A stretch of DNA of 64,000 nucleotides from JBBSBL01 sp963735885 (GTDB taxonomy: Bacteria > Actinomycetota > Thermoleophilia > Solirubrobacterales > Solirubrobacteraceae). Positions 1 to 8,111 of the stretch are shown here, in pieces (position 1 is the stretch's first letter; each line of letters opens with the position of its first letter). The notes under the pieces are model-generated. The model worked only from the letters and a program-made list of their open reading frames with translations, was not told the origin of the DNA and ran no database searches. The stretch covers positions 496,001-560,000 of the forward strand of contig CAVTMP010000007.1 in NCBI GenBank assembly GCA_963735885.1, read 5' to 3'. The position numbers were made by a program, and so were the translations under genes.

Positions 1-1065
1 CATGCCGAGCGAGGAGGCGTAGGCGAAGGCCTGGCCGACGTCGTTGATCGGGCCGGCCGGGACCCCGGCGGCGTTCAGGCGCTCCGCCCACGCGGCGCGG
101 CCGCCGCCGGCGAGCCGCGCCTCGACCTCGCGCTCGAGCTCGGCGATGTTCTCCACGCGCGCCGGGTTGCCGGCGAAGCGCGCGTCGTCGGCGAGCTCGG
201 GCGCGCCGATCGCGGCGCAGAGCGCCCGCCACTGCACCTCGTTGCCGGCGAGGATCATCAGCGGGCCGTCGGCCGCGGCGAAGGTGCCGAACGGCGCGAT
301 GCTCGGGTGGCGGTTGCCGCCGGCCTCGGGCACCGCACCGGCGAGCAGGAAGCCCGCGGCCTGGTTGGCGAGCGCGGCCAGCTCCGCGCCGAGCAGGCTC
401 ACCTCCACGCGCTGGCCCTCGCCGGTGCTCTCCCGCGCGCGGAGGGCCGCGAGGATCCCGACCGCCGCGTAGAGCCCCGCGATCACGTCGACGAGCGCGA
501 CCCCCGCCTTGCTCGGCGCGCCGGGCGGGCCGGTGATGCTCATCAGCCCGCCGACGGCCTGGATGAGCGGGTCGTAGCCGGGGAGCTTCGCCCCCTCCCC
601 GTGGCGCCCGAACCCCGTGATCGAGCAGTAGACGAGCCGCGGCCGCCGGGCGTGCACCGCCTCCCAGCCGAGCCCGAAGCGCTCCGCCACGCCGGGGCGG
701 AAGTTCTCGACCAGGACGTCGGCGCGGTCGACGAGCGCGAGCGCCGCCTCGCGGTCCGCCGGGTCCTTGAGGTCGAGCACGACGCTGCGCTTGTTGCGGT
801 TCACGCCGAGCGCGTAGGTCGCCTCGCCGTGCGCGAAGGGCGGGCCCCACGCGCGGGTCTCGTCGCCCGCCGGCGGCTCGACCTTCACGACCTCGGCGCC
901 GAGGTCGCCGAGCGTCATCGTGGCGAGCGGGCCGGCGAGGACCCGGCTGAGGTCGGCGACGAGGATCCCGTCGAGCGGCCCGGGCCCCGTGCCGCTCGAC
1001 CCGGGATGGCCGCCGACCGGGCCCGGGGCCCCGGGCGCCGGCTCAGGGCCCCCGGCCGCGCTCAC
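1..1065 (-). CDS. CaiB/BaiF family III CoA-transferase (3' end cut by window edge)
   Basis: Family III enzymes move coenzyme A from an acyl-CoA donor to a carboxylic acid. The frame from GTG at 1065 stays open to base 1 (355 codons of a usual 390-410), so the C-terminus is missing. Early on it reads DLSRVLAGPLATMTLGDLGA, then VKVEPP, the arginine/asparagine segment NRNKRSVVLDLK, VENFRPG, and SITGFG, all typical of the family. The Asp in GVALVDVIAGLYA matches the catalytic aspartate region. The GTG start overlaps the stop of the upstream cupin gene (GTGA), so the two are translationally coupled. The substrate cannot be told. Confidence 0.9.
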   Translation of the reverse strand, partial: MSAAGGPEPAPGAPGPVGGHPGSSGTGPGPLDGILVADLSRVLAGPLATMTLGDLGAEVVKVEPPAGDETRAWGPPFAHGEATYALGVNRNKRSVVLDLKDPADREAALALVDRADVLVENFRPGVAERFGLGWEAVHARRPRLVYCSITGFGRHGEGAKLPGYDPLIQAVGGLMSITGPPGAPSKAGVALVDVIAGLYAAVGILAALRARESTGEGQRVEVSLLGAELAALANQAAGFLLAGAVPEAGGNRHPSIAPFGTFAAADGPLMILAGNEVQWRALCAAIGAPELADDARFAGNPARVENIAELEREVEARLAGGGRAAWAERLNAAGVPAGPINDVGQAFAYASSLGM

Positions 1066-1532
1066 GCGGCGCCGTCGGCGGCTTCCGCGTCCGCGGGGTT
1101 CGCGTCGCCGACCTTCATCCCGTCACGCCGCGGGTCCGCGTCGTCGAGCAGGCGCCCGTCGCGCCCGACGTAGCCGCCCTTCCCGCCGACGCAGAGGTAG
1201 ATCGCCTCGCCGCTCCCCGCGTTGCGGAACGCCCGGACCGTCGGCGGGTCGACCCGGACCATGCCGCCCGGCCCGAGGACCTGCCGGTCCGCGCCGTCGC
1301 GCCCGAAGCGGAACTCGACCCGGCCCTGGTGGACGAAGTAGAGCTCCTCCTGCTCGTCGTGGAAGTGGGGACCGCTCGTGTAGCCCTCGGGAAGCACCAC
1401 CGCGTTGACGCCGAACGCCGTGACCCCGAGGCCCTTGCGGACCTTGCGGAACCCGGGGCCGTTCCCGAGCGCCTCCAGGCTGCCGACCGCGTACCCGTCG
1501 CCCTCCACGATCCCGGTCGCCTCATCGCCCAT
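1062..1532 (-). CDS. Cupin-domain protein
   Basis: Single-domain cupin of 156 residues. The first cupin motif is clear around residues 54-70 (GPHFHDEQEELYFVHQG), with H56, H58 and E62/E63 as likely metal ligands. The second motif (PPTVRAFRN, about residues 96-104) lacks the usual histidine, which is replaced by a non-ligand residue, so metal binding may be weakened. It overlaps the stop of the upstream transporter half by 11 nt and is coupled to the CoA-transferase downstream. A role linked to that CoA-transferase is inference only; many such cupins are isomerases, dioxygenases or sensors. Confidence 0.8.
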   Translation of the reverse strand: MGDEATGIVEGDGYAVGSLEALGNGPGFRKVRKGLGVTAFGVNAVVLPEGYTSGPHFHDEQEELYFVHQGRVEFRFGRDGADRQVLGPGGMVRVDPPTVRAFRNAGSGEAIYLCVGGKGGYVGRDGRLLDDADPRRDGMKVGDANPADAEAADGAA

Positions 1533-1971
1533 CGCCGCCTCCTTCGCTCGTCTCGTCCTCGCCTCCGGATCCTACGCTCGCGGGCGCGCTCGGCGCCGCC
1601 GGCGTGCGGAGCGCTCGCACGGCCTGGCGCGCGATCTGGACCGCGATCGCGACGCTCAGCAGCGCGAAGGCGATGCGCAGCGCGCGCTCGGGCAGGGCGT
1701 TGGCCAGCAGGACGCCGGCGACGGCGCCGCCGACGGCGAGCAGCCCGACCAGCGCCGCCTCCCGGGGGACCAGGTGGCCGTAGCGGTACTGGCGCCAGGA
1801 GCCGACGAGGGCCACGGGCACGATGGCGAGCAGCGAGGTGGCCTGGGCCTCGATCTGCGAGAGCCCGATGACGAGCGACAGCGCCGGCACGAAGAGCACC
1901 CCGCCGCCGACGCCGAGCATGCCCGAGAGCACGCCGGCCGCGACGCCGATCGCGATCGCCTCGACGATCAC
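1522..1971 (-). CDS. TauE/SafE (TSUP) half-size membrane protein, second half
   Basis: A 149-residue membrane protein with about four hydrophobic segments. It starts at GTG 1971, which overlaps the stop of the preceding half gene (GTGA). The N-terminal motif AAGVLSGMLGVGGGVLFVPA and the internal EAQATSLLAIVPVALVGS are the TauE/SafE repeat signature. Full TSUP exporters (sulfite, sulfoacetate, taurine-related anions) carry two such repeats in about 250 residues; here each repeat is its own gene. The C-terminal 20 residues are polar and glycine/acid rich. Confidence 0.85.
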   Translation of the reverse strand: MIVEAIAIGVAAGVLSGMLGVGGGVLFVPALSLVIGLSQIEAQATSLLAIVPVALVGSWRQYRYGHLVPREAALVGLLAVGGAVAGVLLANALPERALRIAFALLSVAIAVQIARQAVRALRTPAAPSAPASVGSGGEDETSEGGGDGR

Positions 1972-2330
1972 TTGAGCAGCAGCTCCGCGGCGACGACGAG
2001 CAGCATCCCGGCGAAGAGCAGCGAGATGACCTCGGTGCGCACGCGCTGCTGGAGCCACGTGCCGGCGAGCACGCCGCCGACCGCCGGGAGGCCGACGAGC
2101 GCCGCCTCCCGGAGGCGGACGTTGCCGTAGGCGCCCTGGGCGAGGACGGCCGCCGTGGCGATGAACACGATCGCGCCGAGCGACGTCGCGGTGGCCCGCC
2201 GCTCGTCGTAGCCGAGCCACAGCACGAGCAGCGGCACCATGATCACGCCCCCGCCGACCCCGAAGAGGCCGCTGAACAGCCCGGCCGCCGTGCCGACCAC
2301 CGCAAGCTCGAGCGGACGGCCGGCGCGCAT
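1968..2330 (-). CDS. TauE/SafE (TSUP) half-size membrane protein, first half
   Basis: A 120-residue protein with the same repeat as its downstream partner: GTAAGLFSGLFGVGGGVIMV followed by ERRATATSLGAIVFIATAAV. About four membrane segments. Starting at ATG 2330 gives a normal N-terminus (MRAGRPLELAVVG). It is coupled to the second half through a GTGA overlap, so a heterodimer that rebuilds a full exporter is likely. Substrate unknown; sulfur oxyanions or organosulfonates are the family norm. Divergent from the trehalose phosphatase gene across only 18 bp. Confidence 0.85.
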   Translation of the reverse strand: MRAGRPLELAVVGTAAGLFSGLFGVGGGVIMVPLLVLWLGYDERRATATSLGAIVFIATAAVLAQGAYGNVRLREAALVGLPAVGGVLAGTWLQQRVRTEVISLLFAGMLLVVAAELLLK

Positions 2331-2348
2331 GCGGGCATACTCAGTGGC
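2331..2348. promoter_or_regulatory. Bidirectional leaderless promoter core between TSUP and otsB
   Basis: The 18-bp gap holds CATACT (2336-2341) 7 nt before GTG 2349 on the plus strand and GAGTAT (2342-2337) 6 nt before ATG 2330 on the minus strand. The two -10 hexamers overlap on the same bases. There is no room for a ribosome binding site in either direction. Inferred, not measured. Confidence 0.55.
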
Positions 2349-3158
2349 GTGAGCACCGCCGCCACGCTGGCCGAGGCCCTCGAGCCGATCCGAGCGGAGC
2401 CGCGTCGCGCGGCGATCCTGCTCGACGTGGACGGGACGCTGGCGCCGATCGTGCGCCACGCCGACGACGCGGTCGTACCCGAGCAGACCCGCCAGCTCCT
2501 CATCCCGCTCTCGCGCGCCTACGCCCTGGTGGCCTGCATCAGCGGGCGCCGCGCGGCGGACGCCCGCCGGATGGTGGCGCTCGGCAACGTGACCTACGTC
2601 GGCGGGCACGGCACCGAGCTGCTGCGCGCCGGATGGACCGAGCCCCACGTCGACCCGGCGCTCGAGGACTGGACCCGTCGGATCCACGACTTCACGCGCG
2701 AGGCGGAGCGCCGCGAGCTGCGCGCGCTGCGCGTGCGCACGGAGGACAAGGGCGCGATCGTCGCCTTCCACTGGCGCGGCGCGCCCGACGAGGACGCCGC
2801 CCGCGCCGCGGTCGACTCCGTGGCCGAGCGAGCCGAGGCCGCGGGCCTGCGCACCCACTGGGGGCGCAAGGTCCTCGAGGTGCGGCCCCCCGTGCGGATC
2901 GACAAGGGCGCCGGGATCCAGGCGCTGCTGGCCGAGGCGGGCCTCGACGCCGCGCTCTACGCCGGCGACGACCGCACCGACCTCGACGCCTTCCGCGGCC
3001 TGGCCGAGCTCGTCGCCGAGGGCCGCCTGAGCCACGCGGTGCGGGTCGCCGTGCAGTCCGAGGAGGGCCCCTCCGAGCTCGCCGACGAGGCCGACCTCGT
3101 GATCGAGGGGACCGCGGGCGTGCGGGCCCTGCTCGAGGCGCTCCGTCCGGCCGGGTAG
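2349..3158 (+). CDS. otsB: Trehalose-6-phosphate phosphatase (OtsB-like)
   Basis: HAD-superfamily phosphatase that removes phosphate from trehalose 6-phosphate. The 269-residue length fits. Motif I is LLDVDGTLAP (D26 and D28), the glycan-side motif SGRRAADA follows, then GHGTELL near residue 87, KVLEVRP and DKGAGIQALL, and motif IV YAGDDRTDLDAF. No trehalose-6-phosphate synthase gene is in the window. GTG start at 2349, with a -10-like CATACT 7 nt upstream. The next gene begins 6 nt after the stop, so they are probably co-transcribed. Confidence 0.9.
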   Translation: MSTAATLAEALEPIRAEPRRAAILLDVDGTLAPIVRHADDAVVPEQTRQLLIPLSRAYALVACISGRRAADARRMVALGNVTYVGGHGTELLRAGWTEPHVDPALEDWTRRIHDFTREAERRELRALRVRTEDKGAIVAFHWRGAPDEDAARAAVDSVAERAEAAGLRTHWGRKVLEVRPPVRIDKGAGIQALLAEAGLDAALYAGDDRTDLDAFRGLAELVAEGRLSHAVRVAVQSEEGPSELADEADLVIEGTAGVRALLEALRPAG

Positions 3159-3164
3159 CCGGGC

Positions 3165-3749
3165 GTGCGGTTCACGGACTTCCTGCGCGCGACCGTGCTG
3201 ATGAGCGCCGTCGCGGCCAGCGTGCTCGCCGCGCTCGCCGTGGTCGGCGCCGGCCGGGACCAGAACGACCTGGTGATCCCGTTCACGGCCGGGTGGTGGG
3301 TCGTCGCCGCCGGCATCGGGGTGGCGCTCGGGCGCGGCGGCGAGATCTCGCCGCAGATCACGCGCCTGCTCGCCATGGCCCGCACGTCGGCCTCCCTGCC
3401 GGAGGTGCGGCCCGGCCGCATGCTCGTCAACCGCCTCTGGCCGCTCGGCGTCGTGACCATCGCGGCCGGGGCGATGGCCTTCCTCGCCCCCCAGGTCCCG
3501 GCGATCGGCGCCGGCTTCGCGCTCATCTGGGCCCTGGCCTGGCGCCGGCAGGAGCGCGCGGTCGCCGCGATCGAGGAGCGCGACGGCGTGCGCTTCTACG
3601 TCGAGCGGACCTCCCCGGTGAAGGCGATCGCCCTCGTGCGGACCCCCTGGTTCAAGACGAACCTCATGGAGATGAACGGGGCGCGGGACGGAGACGCGCG
3701 GCGCGCGCCGGGGACGGTCGCCGCGTCGCCTCCACCCGATTCGCCGTGA
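3165..3749 (+). CDS. Conserved-looking membrane protein of unknown function
   Basis: A 194-residue protein I do not recognise. It has a hydrophobic N-terminal helix (about residues 11-30), a second at about 42-58 (WWVVAAGIGVALG) and two close together at about 90-125. A soluble tail contains RFYVERTSPVKAIALVRTPW, then a low-complexity, proline-rich end. GTG start 6 nt after otsB. Third-position GC is as high as in the neighbours, so it looks like a real coding region. Function unknown. Confidence 0.65.
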   Translation: MRFTDFLRATVLMSAVAASVLAALAVVGAGRDQNDLVIPFTAGWWVVAAGIGVALGRGGEISPQITRLLAMARTSASLPEVRPGRMLVNRLWPLGVVTIAAGAMAFLAPQVPAIGAGFALIWALAWRRQERAVAAIEERDGVRFYVERTSPVKAIALVRTPWFKTNLMEMNGARDGDARRAPGTVAASPPPDSP

Positions 3750-3752
3750 GCC

Positions 3753-4535
3753 TCAGGCGGCCGGCTCCGGGGCGCCCACCCAGCGCAGCGAGCCCGGCGT
3801 GGTGAGCGTCTCCCCGGTCTCCAGCAGCGTCTTGAGGCCGGAGAGGACCATCATCCAGCCGCCGTAGAGCTCGGCGTTGGCGCCGTCGCGCAGCTCGTCG
3901 TGGGTGACGGTCAGCCGGCACGAGTCGCCGACCGGCTCGATCTCCCAGGTGACCCGCGAGGGCCCCTCGCGCTTGACCTCGTCGCTCCACATGGCGCGGA
4001 AGCGCTGGACGAGCCGGCGCGGCGGATCGACCTCGAGGTTCTCGCCCTCGTGGATCGGGATGGGCGCGCCCGGGCGGCCGGCGACCGCCCGGTAGCCGGA
4101 GCCGGGCGTCCAGTCCGACTCGATGCCCACGCCGAACGTGTACTTCTGCCGCATGTCGCTGTCGGTGATCGCCTCCCAGAGGCGCTCCGGGGTCGTCTTG
4201 ATGTAGATCTCGTAGACCTTCTCCATCGTCTCCTCCTCGAGGGTCGTCTTCAGCCCGCTGAGCGTCGCGGCCCAGGGCTCGGCGTACTTGCTCACCCACC
4301 GGTCGTGGACGAGCCGGATCGGGACGGGGTTCAGGAAGTGGAGCTTCTCGCGTCCGCGCCGCCTGGCCGTCACGAGCCGTGCCTCCTCGAGCACCCGGAG
4401 GTGCTTCATGACGCCGAAGCGCGTCATCGGCACCCGCGCCTCGAGCGCGCCGAGCGTCTGCCCGTCCTGCTCGAAGAGCGCGTCGAGCAGGCTCCGGCGC
4501 GTCGGATCGGCCAGCGCCTTGAACACCGCGTCCAT
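3753..4535 (-). CDS. ArsR-type HTH fused to SRPBCC/AHSA1 domain
   Basis: A 260-residue fusion. Residues 1-95 are an ArsR winged helix (FKALADPTRRSLLDALF, then TRFGVMKHLRVLEEARLV). Residues from about 104 form an AHSA1-like START/SRPBCC domain (VYEIYIKTTPERLWEAITDS ... GGWMMVLSGLKTLLETG). AHSA1 domains bind hydrophobic ligands, so a ligand-responsive self-regulator is plausible. There is no cysteine metal site, so this is not an arsenic sensor. The promoter carries a palindrome between -35 and -10 and only 7 nt separate the -10 from ATG 4535. Confidence 0.85.
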   Translation of the reverse strand: MDAVFKALADPTRRSLLDALFEQDGQTLGALEARVPMTRFGVMKHLRVLEEARLVTARRRGREKLHFLNPVPIRLVHDRWVSKYAEPWAATLSGLKTTLEEETMEKVYEIYIKTTPERLWEAITDSDMRQKYTFGVGIESDWTPGSGYRAVAGRPGAPIPIHEGENLEVDPPRRLVQRFRAMWSDEVKREGPSRVTWEIEPVGDSCRLTVTHDELRDGANAELYGGWMMVLSGLKTLLETGETLTTPGSLRWVGAPEPAA

Positions 4536-4542
4536 GCGGCCA

Positions 4543-4571
4543 CCATATGTGACCTATTGGTCACCTGTCAA
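4543..4571 (-). promoter_or_regulatory. Promoter with embedded palindromic operator, ArsR-SRPBCC gene
   Basis: On the minus strand TTGACA (4571-4566) is followed after exactly 17 bp by ATATGG (4548-4543), 7 nt before ATG 4535. The spacer contains GTGACC-N4-GGTCAC (plus 4549-4564), a perfect 6-bp dyad filling the -35/-10 gap, as expected for repression by the gene's own ArsR domain. Confidence 0.65.
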
Positions 4572-4601
4572 GGGGAGGCGCCGCCCGCGGACTCGCCGCC
4601 C

Positions 4602-5309
4602 TCACCGCAGTGCGTGCGCGATCCCCACGAGCCCCGGCGCGACGACGAGCGCCGGCAGGAAGTTCCCGACCTTGACGTTCGCGAGGCGGAGGAGCTTCAG
4701 CGCGATCCCGATGATCAGCACGCCCCCGGCGCTGGTCAGCGCGGCCAGGGACTCGCCGGCGAGCACGGTCTCGAGCAGGCCGGCGCCGAGCGACAGCCCG
4801 CCCTGGAGGACGAGCACCGTGATCGCGGCGAGGCCGACGCCCCAGCCGATCGAGGCGGCGATCGCGATCGAGGCGAAGCCGTCGAGCATCGCCTTCGTGG
4901 CCAGCGCGTCGTAGTCGCCGGTCAACCCGTCCTGGATCGCGCCGACGACGGTGAGCGGCCCGACGCAGAACAGCAGGCTGCCGGCGACGAAGGCCTCGCT
5001 CACCCGCGCGTGGTGGTCGCCGCCGACGTGGCGGGCCACCCGCGCCTGGACGCGGTCGCCCAGCGCGTCGAGCCGCCGCTCGATCCCGAGCGCCTCGCCG
5101 GCCAGGCCGCCGAGCAGCACGCCGCCGAGCACGTAGAGCGGGCTCGTGTCGCGCCAGGCGAGCGCGTTGTCCACGCCCACGACGAGCGTCACGAGGCCGA
5201 GGCCGGCGAGCACGCGCTCGTGCATCCCGGCCGGGAGACGATCGCCGAGCAGCGTCCCGACCGCCGTGCCGAGCAGGATCGCGGCGACGTTGATGAGCGT
5301 GCCCGTCAT
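4602..5309 (-). CDS. DUF554 family membrane protein
   Basis: A 235-residue protein with about seven hydrophobic segments. The start MTGTLINVAAILLGTAVGTL and the internal FCVGPLTVVGAIQDGLTGDY and ATKAMLDGFASIAIAASIGW are the DUF554 (YdfK/YqgA-like) signature. The family is probably a transporter but its substrate is not established. Start at ATG 5309, sharing a 23-bp gap with the divergent glycosyltransferase gene. Confidence 0.88.
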   Translation of the reverse strand: MTGTLINVAAILLGTAVGTLLGDRLPAGMHERVLAGLGLVTLVVGVDNALAWRDTSPLYVLGGVLLGGLAGEALGIERRLDALGDRVQARVARHVGGDHHARVSEAFVAGSLLFCVGPLTVVGAIQDGLTGDYDALATKAMLDGFASIAIAASIGWGVGLAAITVLVLQGGLSLGAGLLETVLAGESLAALTSAGGVLIIGIALKLLRLANVKVGNFLPALVVAPGLVGIAHALR

Positions 5310-5332
5310 GCGGGCGGCATACTGGCAGCGCG
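5310..5332. promoter_or_regulatory. Second bidirectional leaderless promoter core
   Basis: CATACT (5318-5323) lies 9 nt before ATG 5333 on the plus strand; CAGTAT (5324-5319) lies 9 nt before ATG 5309 on the minus strand. The arrangement repeats that at 2331-2348. No ribosome binding site is visible in either direction. Confidence 0.5.
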
Positions 5333-6343
5333 ATGGCCGGCGTCGACGTCCTCCTCGTCTCGCTCGGCACGACGGCGGGGCTGCGCGCCGCCGACGAGGA
5401 TCTCGCCGCGGCGGTCGAGCGGGGCGGCGCGTCGGTCGCGGTCGAGGACGTGCCGCGCGTCCGGCGGCTGCGGACCTTCGCGCTCACCGACCTCGCCCAG
5501 GCGCGCGCCGCGCGCCGCGCGGCCGAGCGCGGGATCGGGCTCCGCCATCCGCGCGCCGTCGTCTACTCGACGACCACCGCGGCGCTGCGCTGGCCGCGCC
5601 CGGGCGCGATCCGCTTCGACGCCGCCGCCGCCGGGAACCGCCCCGGGCGCCACGGCGCCTGGCAGCGGCCGGTCGAGCGCCGGCGGCTCGCCGCGGCGCC
5701 GCTGCTGCTCCCGTGGAGCGACGGAGCCCGGGCGGAGGCCGGGGTCGCCGCCGGCGACCCGCGGGCGGTCGTCGTGCCGGTCGCGGCCGAGCCGTCGGGC
5801 CCGCGCGCCGCGCGCCGCGACGTCGCGGCGCTGACGTACGCCGCCCAGCCGCGGAAGAAGGGGCTCGACCGCGTGCTCGCCGCGTGGGCCGGCGCCCGCC
5901 GCGAGGGCGAGACGCTGGTCGTGGCGGGCGCCCCCGCCGCGGCCCGGAGCCCCCGGCCGGGCGTCGAGTTCACGGACCTGCTCGCCTACGACGAGTACCG
6001 CGCGCTGCTGCGGCGCACGCGGATCTTCGTCACCGCCCCGCGACGCGAGGACTACGGGATCTCGCAGCTCGAGGCGCTGGCCGACGGCTGCCGGCTCGTG
6101 ACCACGCCGGCCCCCGGGCCCTACGCCGCGCTGCCGATCGCGCGCGCGCTCGACGCCCGCCTCGTGGCCGACGACCTCGCGCCGGCGATCCGCGCCGCAC
6201 TCGACGCCGGGGACGACGGCTACGCCGAGCGCGCCGCCGCGGCGCTCGCGCCGTTCGCGCAGCCGGCGATCGACCGCGTCGTGGCGGAGACGGTCGTGCC
6301 GCGCCTGCTCGGGGGTCGGGCCGGCCACGCCGCCCGCGCGTAG
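5333..6343 (+). CDS. GT4-like glycosyltransferase
   Basis: A 336-residue protein. The C-terminal half looks like a GT-B glycosyltransferase: LTYAAQPRKKGLDRVLAAWA (start of the nucleotide-sugar domain), FTDLLAYDEYRALLRRTRIF, then the donor-site stretch REDYGISQLEALADGCRLVT, with a glutamate (E in QLEALA) at the conserved position. The N-terminal half is arginine/alanine rich and less conserved. No sugar pathway genes are next to it, so donor and acceptor are unknown. Convergent with polX, 7 nt between the stops. Confidence 0.75.
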   Translation: MAGVDVLLVSLGTTAGLRAADEDLAAAVERGGASVAVEDVPRVRRLRTFALTDLAQARAARRAAERGIGLRHPRAVVYSTTTAALRWPRPGAIRFDAAAAGNRPGRHGAWQRPVERRRLAAAPLLLPWSDGARAEAGVAAGDPRAVVVPVAAEPSGPRAARRDVAALTYAAQPRKKGLDRVLAAWAGARREGETLVVAGAPAAARSPRPGVEFTDLLAYDEYRALLRRTRIFVTAPRREDYGISQLEALADGCRLVTTPAPGPYAALPIARALDARLVADDLAPAIRAALDAGDDGYAERAAAALAPFAQPAIDRVVAETVVPRLLGGRAGHAARA

Positions 6344-6350
6344 GACGGAC

Positions 6351-8111
6351 TCAGCGCGCCGCGGCTCGGACCCGCTTGCGCAGCGCCGCGAACTCCGGCC
6401 ACGGGCGGGTGTTCGCGACCTGCCCGGCGGTCAGCCAGGCGCGCCGGGCCGTCGCGATCCCGTAGCGCATGACGTCGAAGGTCTCCGGCCCGTGCGCGTC
6501 GGAGCTCACGACGATCGGGACGCCGGCCTCCGCCGCGGCGCGCGCGTGGACGTCGTCGAGGTCGCGGCGATCGGGGTTCGCGTTGATCTCGAGCATCGTG
6601 CCGGTGCGGGCCGCGGCCTCGGCCACCCGCGCGAGGTCGAGCTGGTAGCCCGGGCGTCGTCCGATCTTGCGGCCGGTCGGGTGGCCGATCGCGTCGACGG
6701 ACGGGTGCTCGATCGCGGCGAGCACCCGCTCGGTCATCGCCGCCGCGTCCATCGCGAAGGCCGTGTGGACGCTGGCGATCACCCAGTCGAGCGCGGCGAG
6801 CAGGTCGTCGGGGTAGTCGAGCGAGCCGTCGGGCAGGACGTTGACCTCGCTGCCGGCCAGCACCTCGATCCCGTCGAGGCGCCGGTTCAGCGCCCGCACC
6901 GCCTCGATCTGCGCCCAGAGGGCGTCGGCCGTGACGTGGTCGCCGAAGCCGTGCGAGGCCGAGTGGTCGGTGATCGCGAGGTACTCGTAGCCGCGCTCGA
7001 GCGCGGCGAGGGCCATGTCCTCCGCGCTCGCCCGGCCGTCGGAGAGCGTCGTGTGGCAGTGCAGATCGCCCCGCACGTCGGACGGCGTCACGAGCTCCGG
7101 GAGGCCCTCGCCGCCGGTCAGCCGCGCCGCCTCGAGCTCGCCTCGGCCCTCGCGCAGCTCCGGCGGGATCCAGGCGTAGCCGAGCCGCGCGTAGACGTCC
7201 TCCTCGGTCGCGCAGCGGTGGGTGGCGCCGGACTCGTCGTCCTCGATGCCGTACTCGGAGACGTGCAGGCCGCGGCGCACCGCGGCCTCGCGCAGCGCCA
7301 TGTTGTGGGCCTTGCTCCCGGTGAAGTGCTGGAGCAGGTTGCCGAACTGGTCGGGTGCGACGATCCGCAGGTCGACGTCGAGCCCGGTGTGCGTGCGCGC
7401 CCGCGCGCCCGCCTCGCCGCTCGTCCCCGCCGCCTCGACGAGCTCGAGCGCCGTGAAGGCCGCCGCGAGCGCCGCGGGGTCGCTCGCCGTGGCGATGACG
7501 TCGAGGTCCTTGACGTCGTCGGCCCAGCGGCGCACCGAGCCGGCCAGCTCCACCCGCTCGGCCGCCGGGTGGTCGCGGAGCCGCGCGACGATCTCCTCGC
7601 CGATCCGCCGCGCGCGGTCCAGCGTCACCCGCGCGCGCGGGCCCTCGGCCTCGTAGGTCTCGAGCGCCTCGAGCAGGGCGGCCTCGGCCTTGGCGCCGAA
7701 GCCCTTGAGCTCGCGGATCCGGCCATCCTCGGCGGCGGCGCGGAGCGCCTCGGGACCGTCGATGCCGAGCTCCTCGTAGAGCCGGCGCGCGCGCTTGGGA
7801 CCGAGCCCGGGGAGCCGGGTGAGCGCCACCAGCCCGGCGGGGAACTTGGCGCGCAGCTTCTCGGCCGCGGGGATCGTCCCGGTCTGCGCCAGCGCGACGA
7901 TCTTCTCCTGGAGCGTCCCGCCGATGCCCGGCAGCTCCGTGGCCCGGCCGGCGAGCGCGAGCTCGGCGACCGAGCGGGGCGCCTCCCGCACCGCCTTCGC
8001 GCCGTTGCGGTAGGCGACGACGCGGTGGACGATCGCGCCGTCGAGCTCGTAGAGGTCCCCGAGCTCGTCGAGCGCGGCGGCGATCTCGCCGTTCGTGAGC
8101 GGGCGCGTCAC
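6351..8111 (-). CDS. polX: PHP-type family X DNA polymerase
   Basis: A 586-residue bacterial PolX with an N-terminal polymerase module and a C-terminal PHP phosphoesterase (3'-5' exonuclease / AP-site processing in base excision repair). The N-terminus has helix-hairpin-helix segments (ELPGIGGTLQEKIVAL; LTRLPGLGPKRARRLYEELG). The nucleotidyltransferase core reads AGSVRRWADDVKDLDVIAT. The PHP part has GDLHCHTTLSDGRAS, AITDHSASHG, NVLPDGSLDY, AIGHPTGRKIG and VVSSDAHG with the metal-binding histidines and aspartates. GTG start at 8111 overlaps the stop of the upstream gene (GTGA). Confidence 0.93.
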   Translation of the reverse strand: MTRPLTNGEIAAALDELGDLYELDGAIVHRVVAYRNGAKAVREAPRSVAELALAGRATELPGIGGTLQEKIVALAQTGTIPAAEKLRAKFPAGLVALTRLPGLGPKRARRLYEELGIDGPEALRAAAEDGRIRELKGFGAKAEAALLEALETYEAEGPRARVTLDRARRIGEEIVARLRDHPAAERVELAGSVRRWADDVKDLDVIATASDPAALAAAFTALELVEAAGTSGEAGARARTHTGLDVDLRIVAPDQFGNLLQHFTGSKAHNMALREAAVRRGLHVSEYGIEDDESGATHRCATEEDVYARLGYAWIPPELREGRGELEAARLTGGEGLPELVTPSDVRGDLHCHTTLSDGRASAEDMALAALERGYEYLAITDHSASHGFGDHVTADALWAQIEAVRALNRRLDGIEVLAGSEVNVLPDGSLDYPDDLLAALDWVIASVHTAFAMDAAAMTERVLAAIEHPSVDAIGHPTGRKIGRRPGYQLDLARVAEAAARTGTMLEINANPDRRDLDDVHARAAAEAGVPIVVSSDAHGPETFDVMRYGIATARRAWLTAGQVANTRPWPEFAALRKRVRAAAR

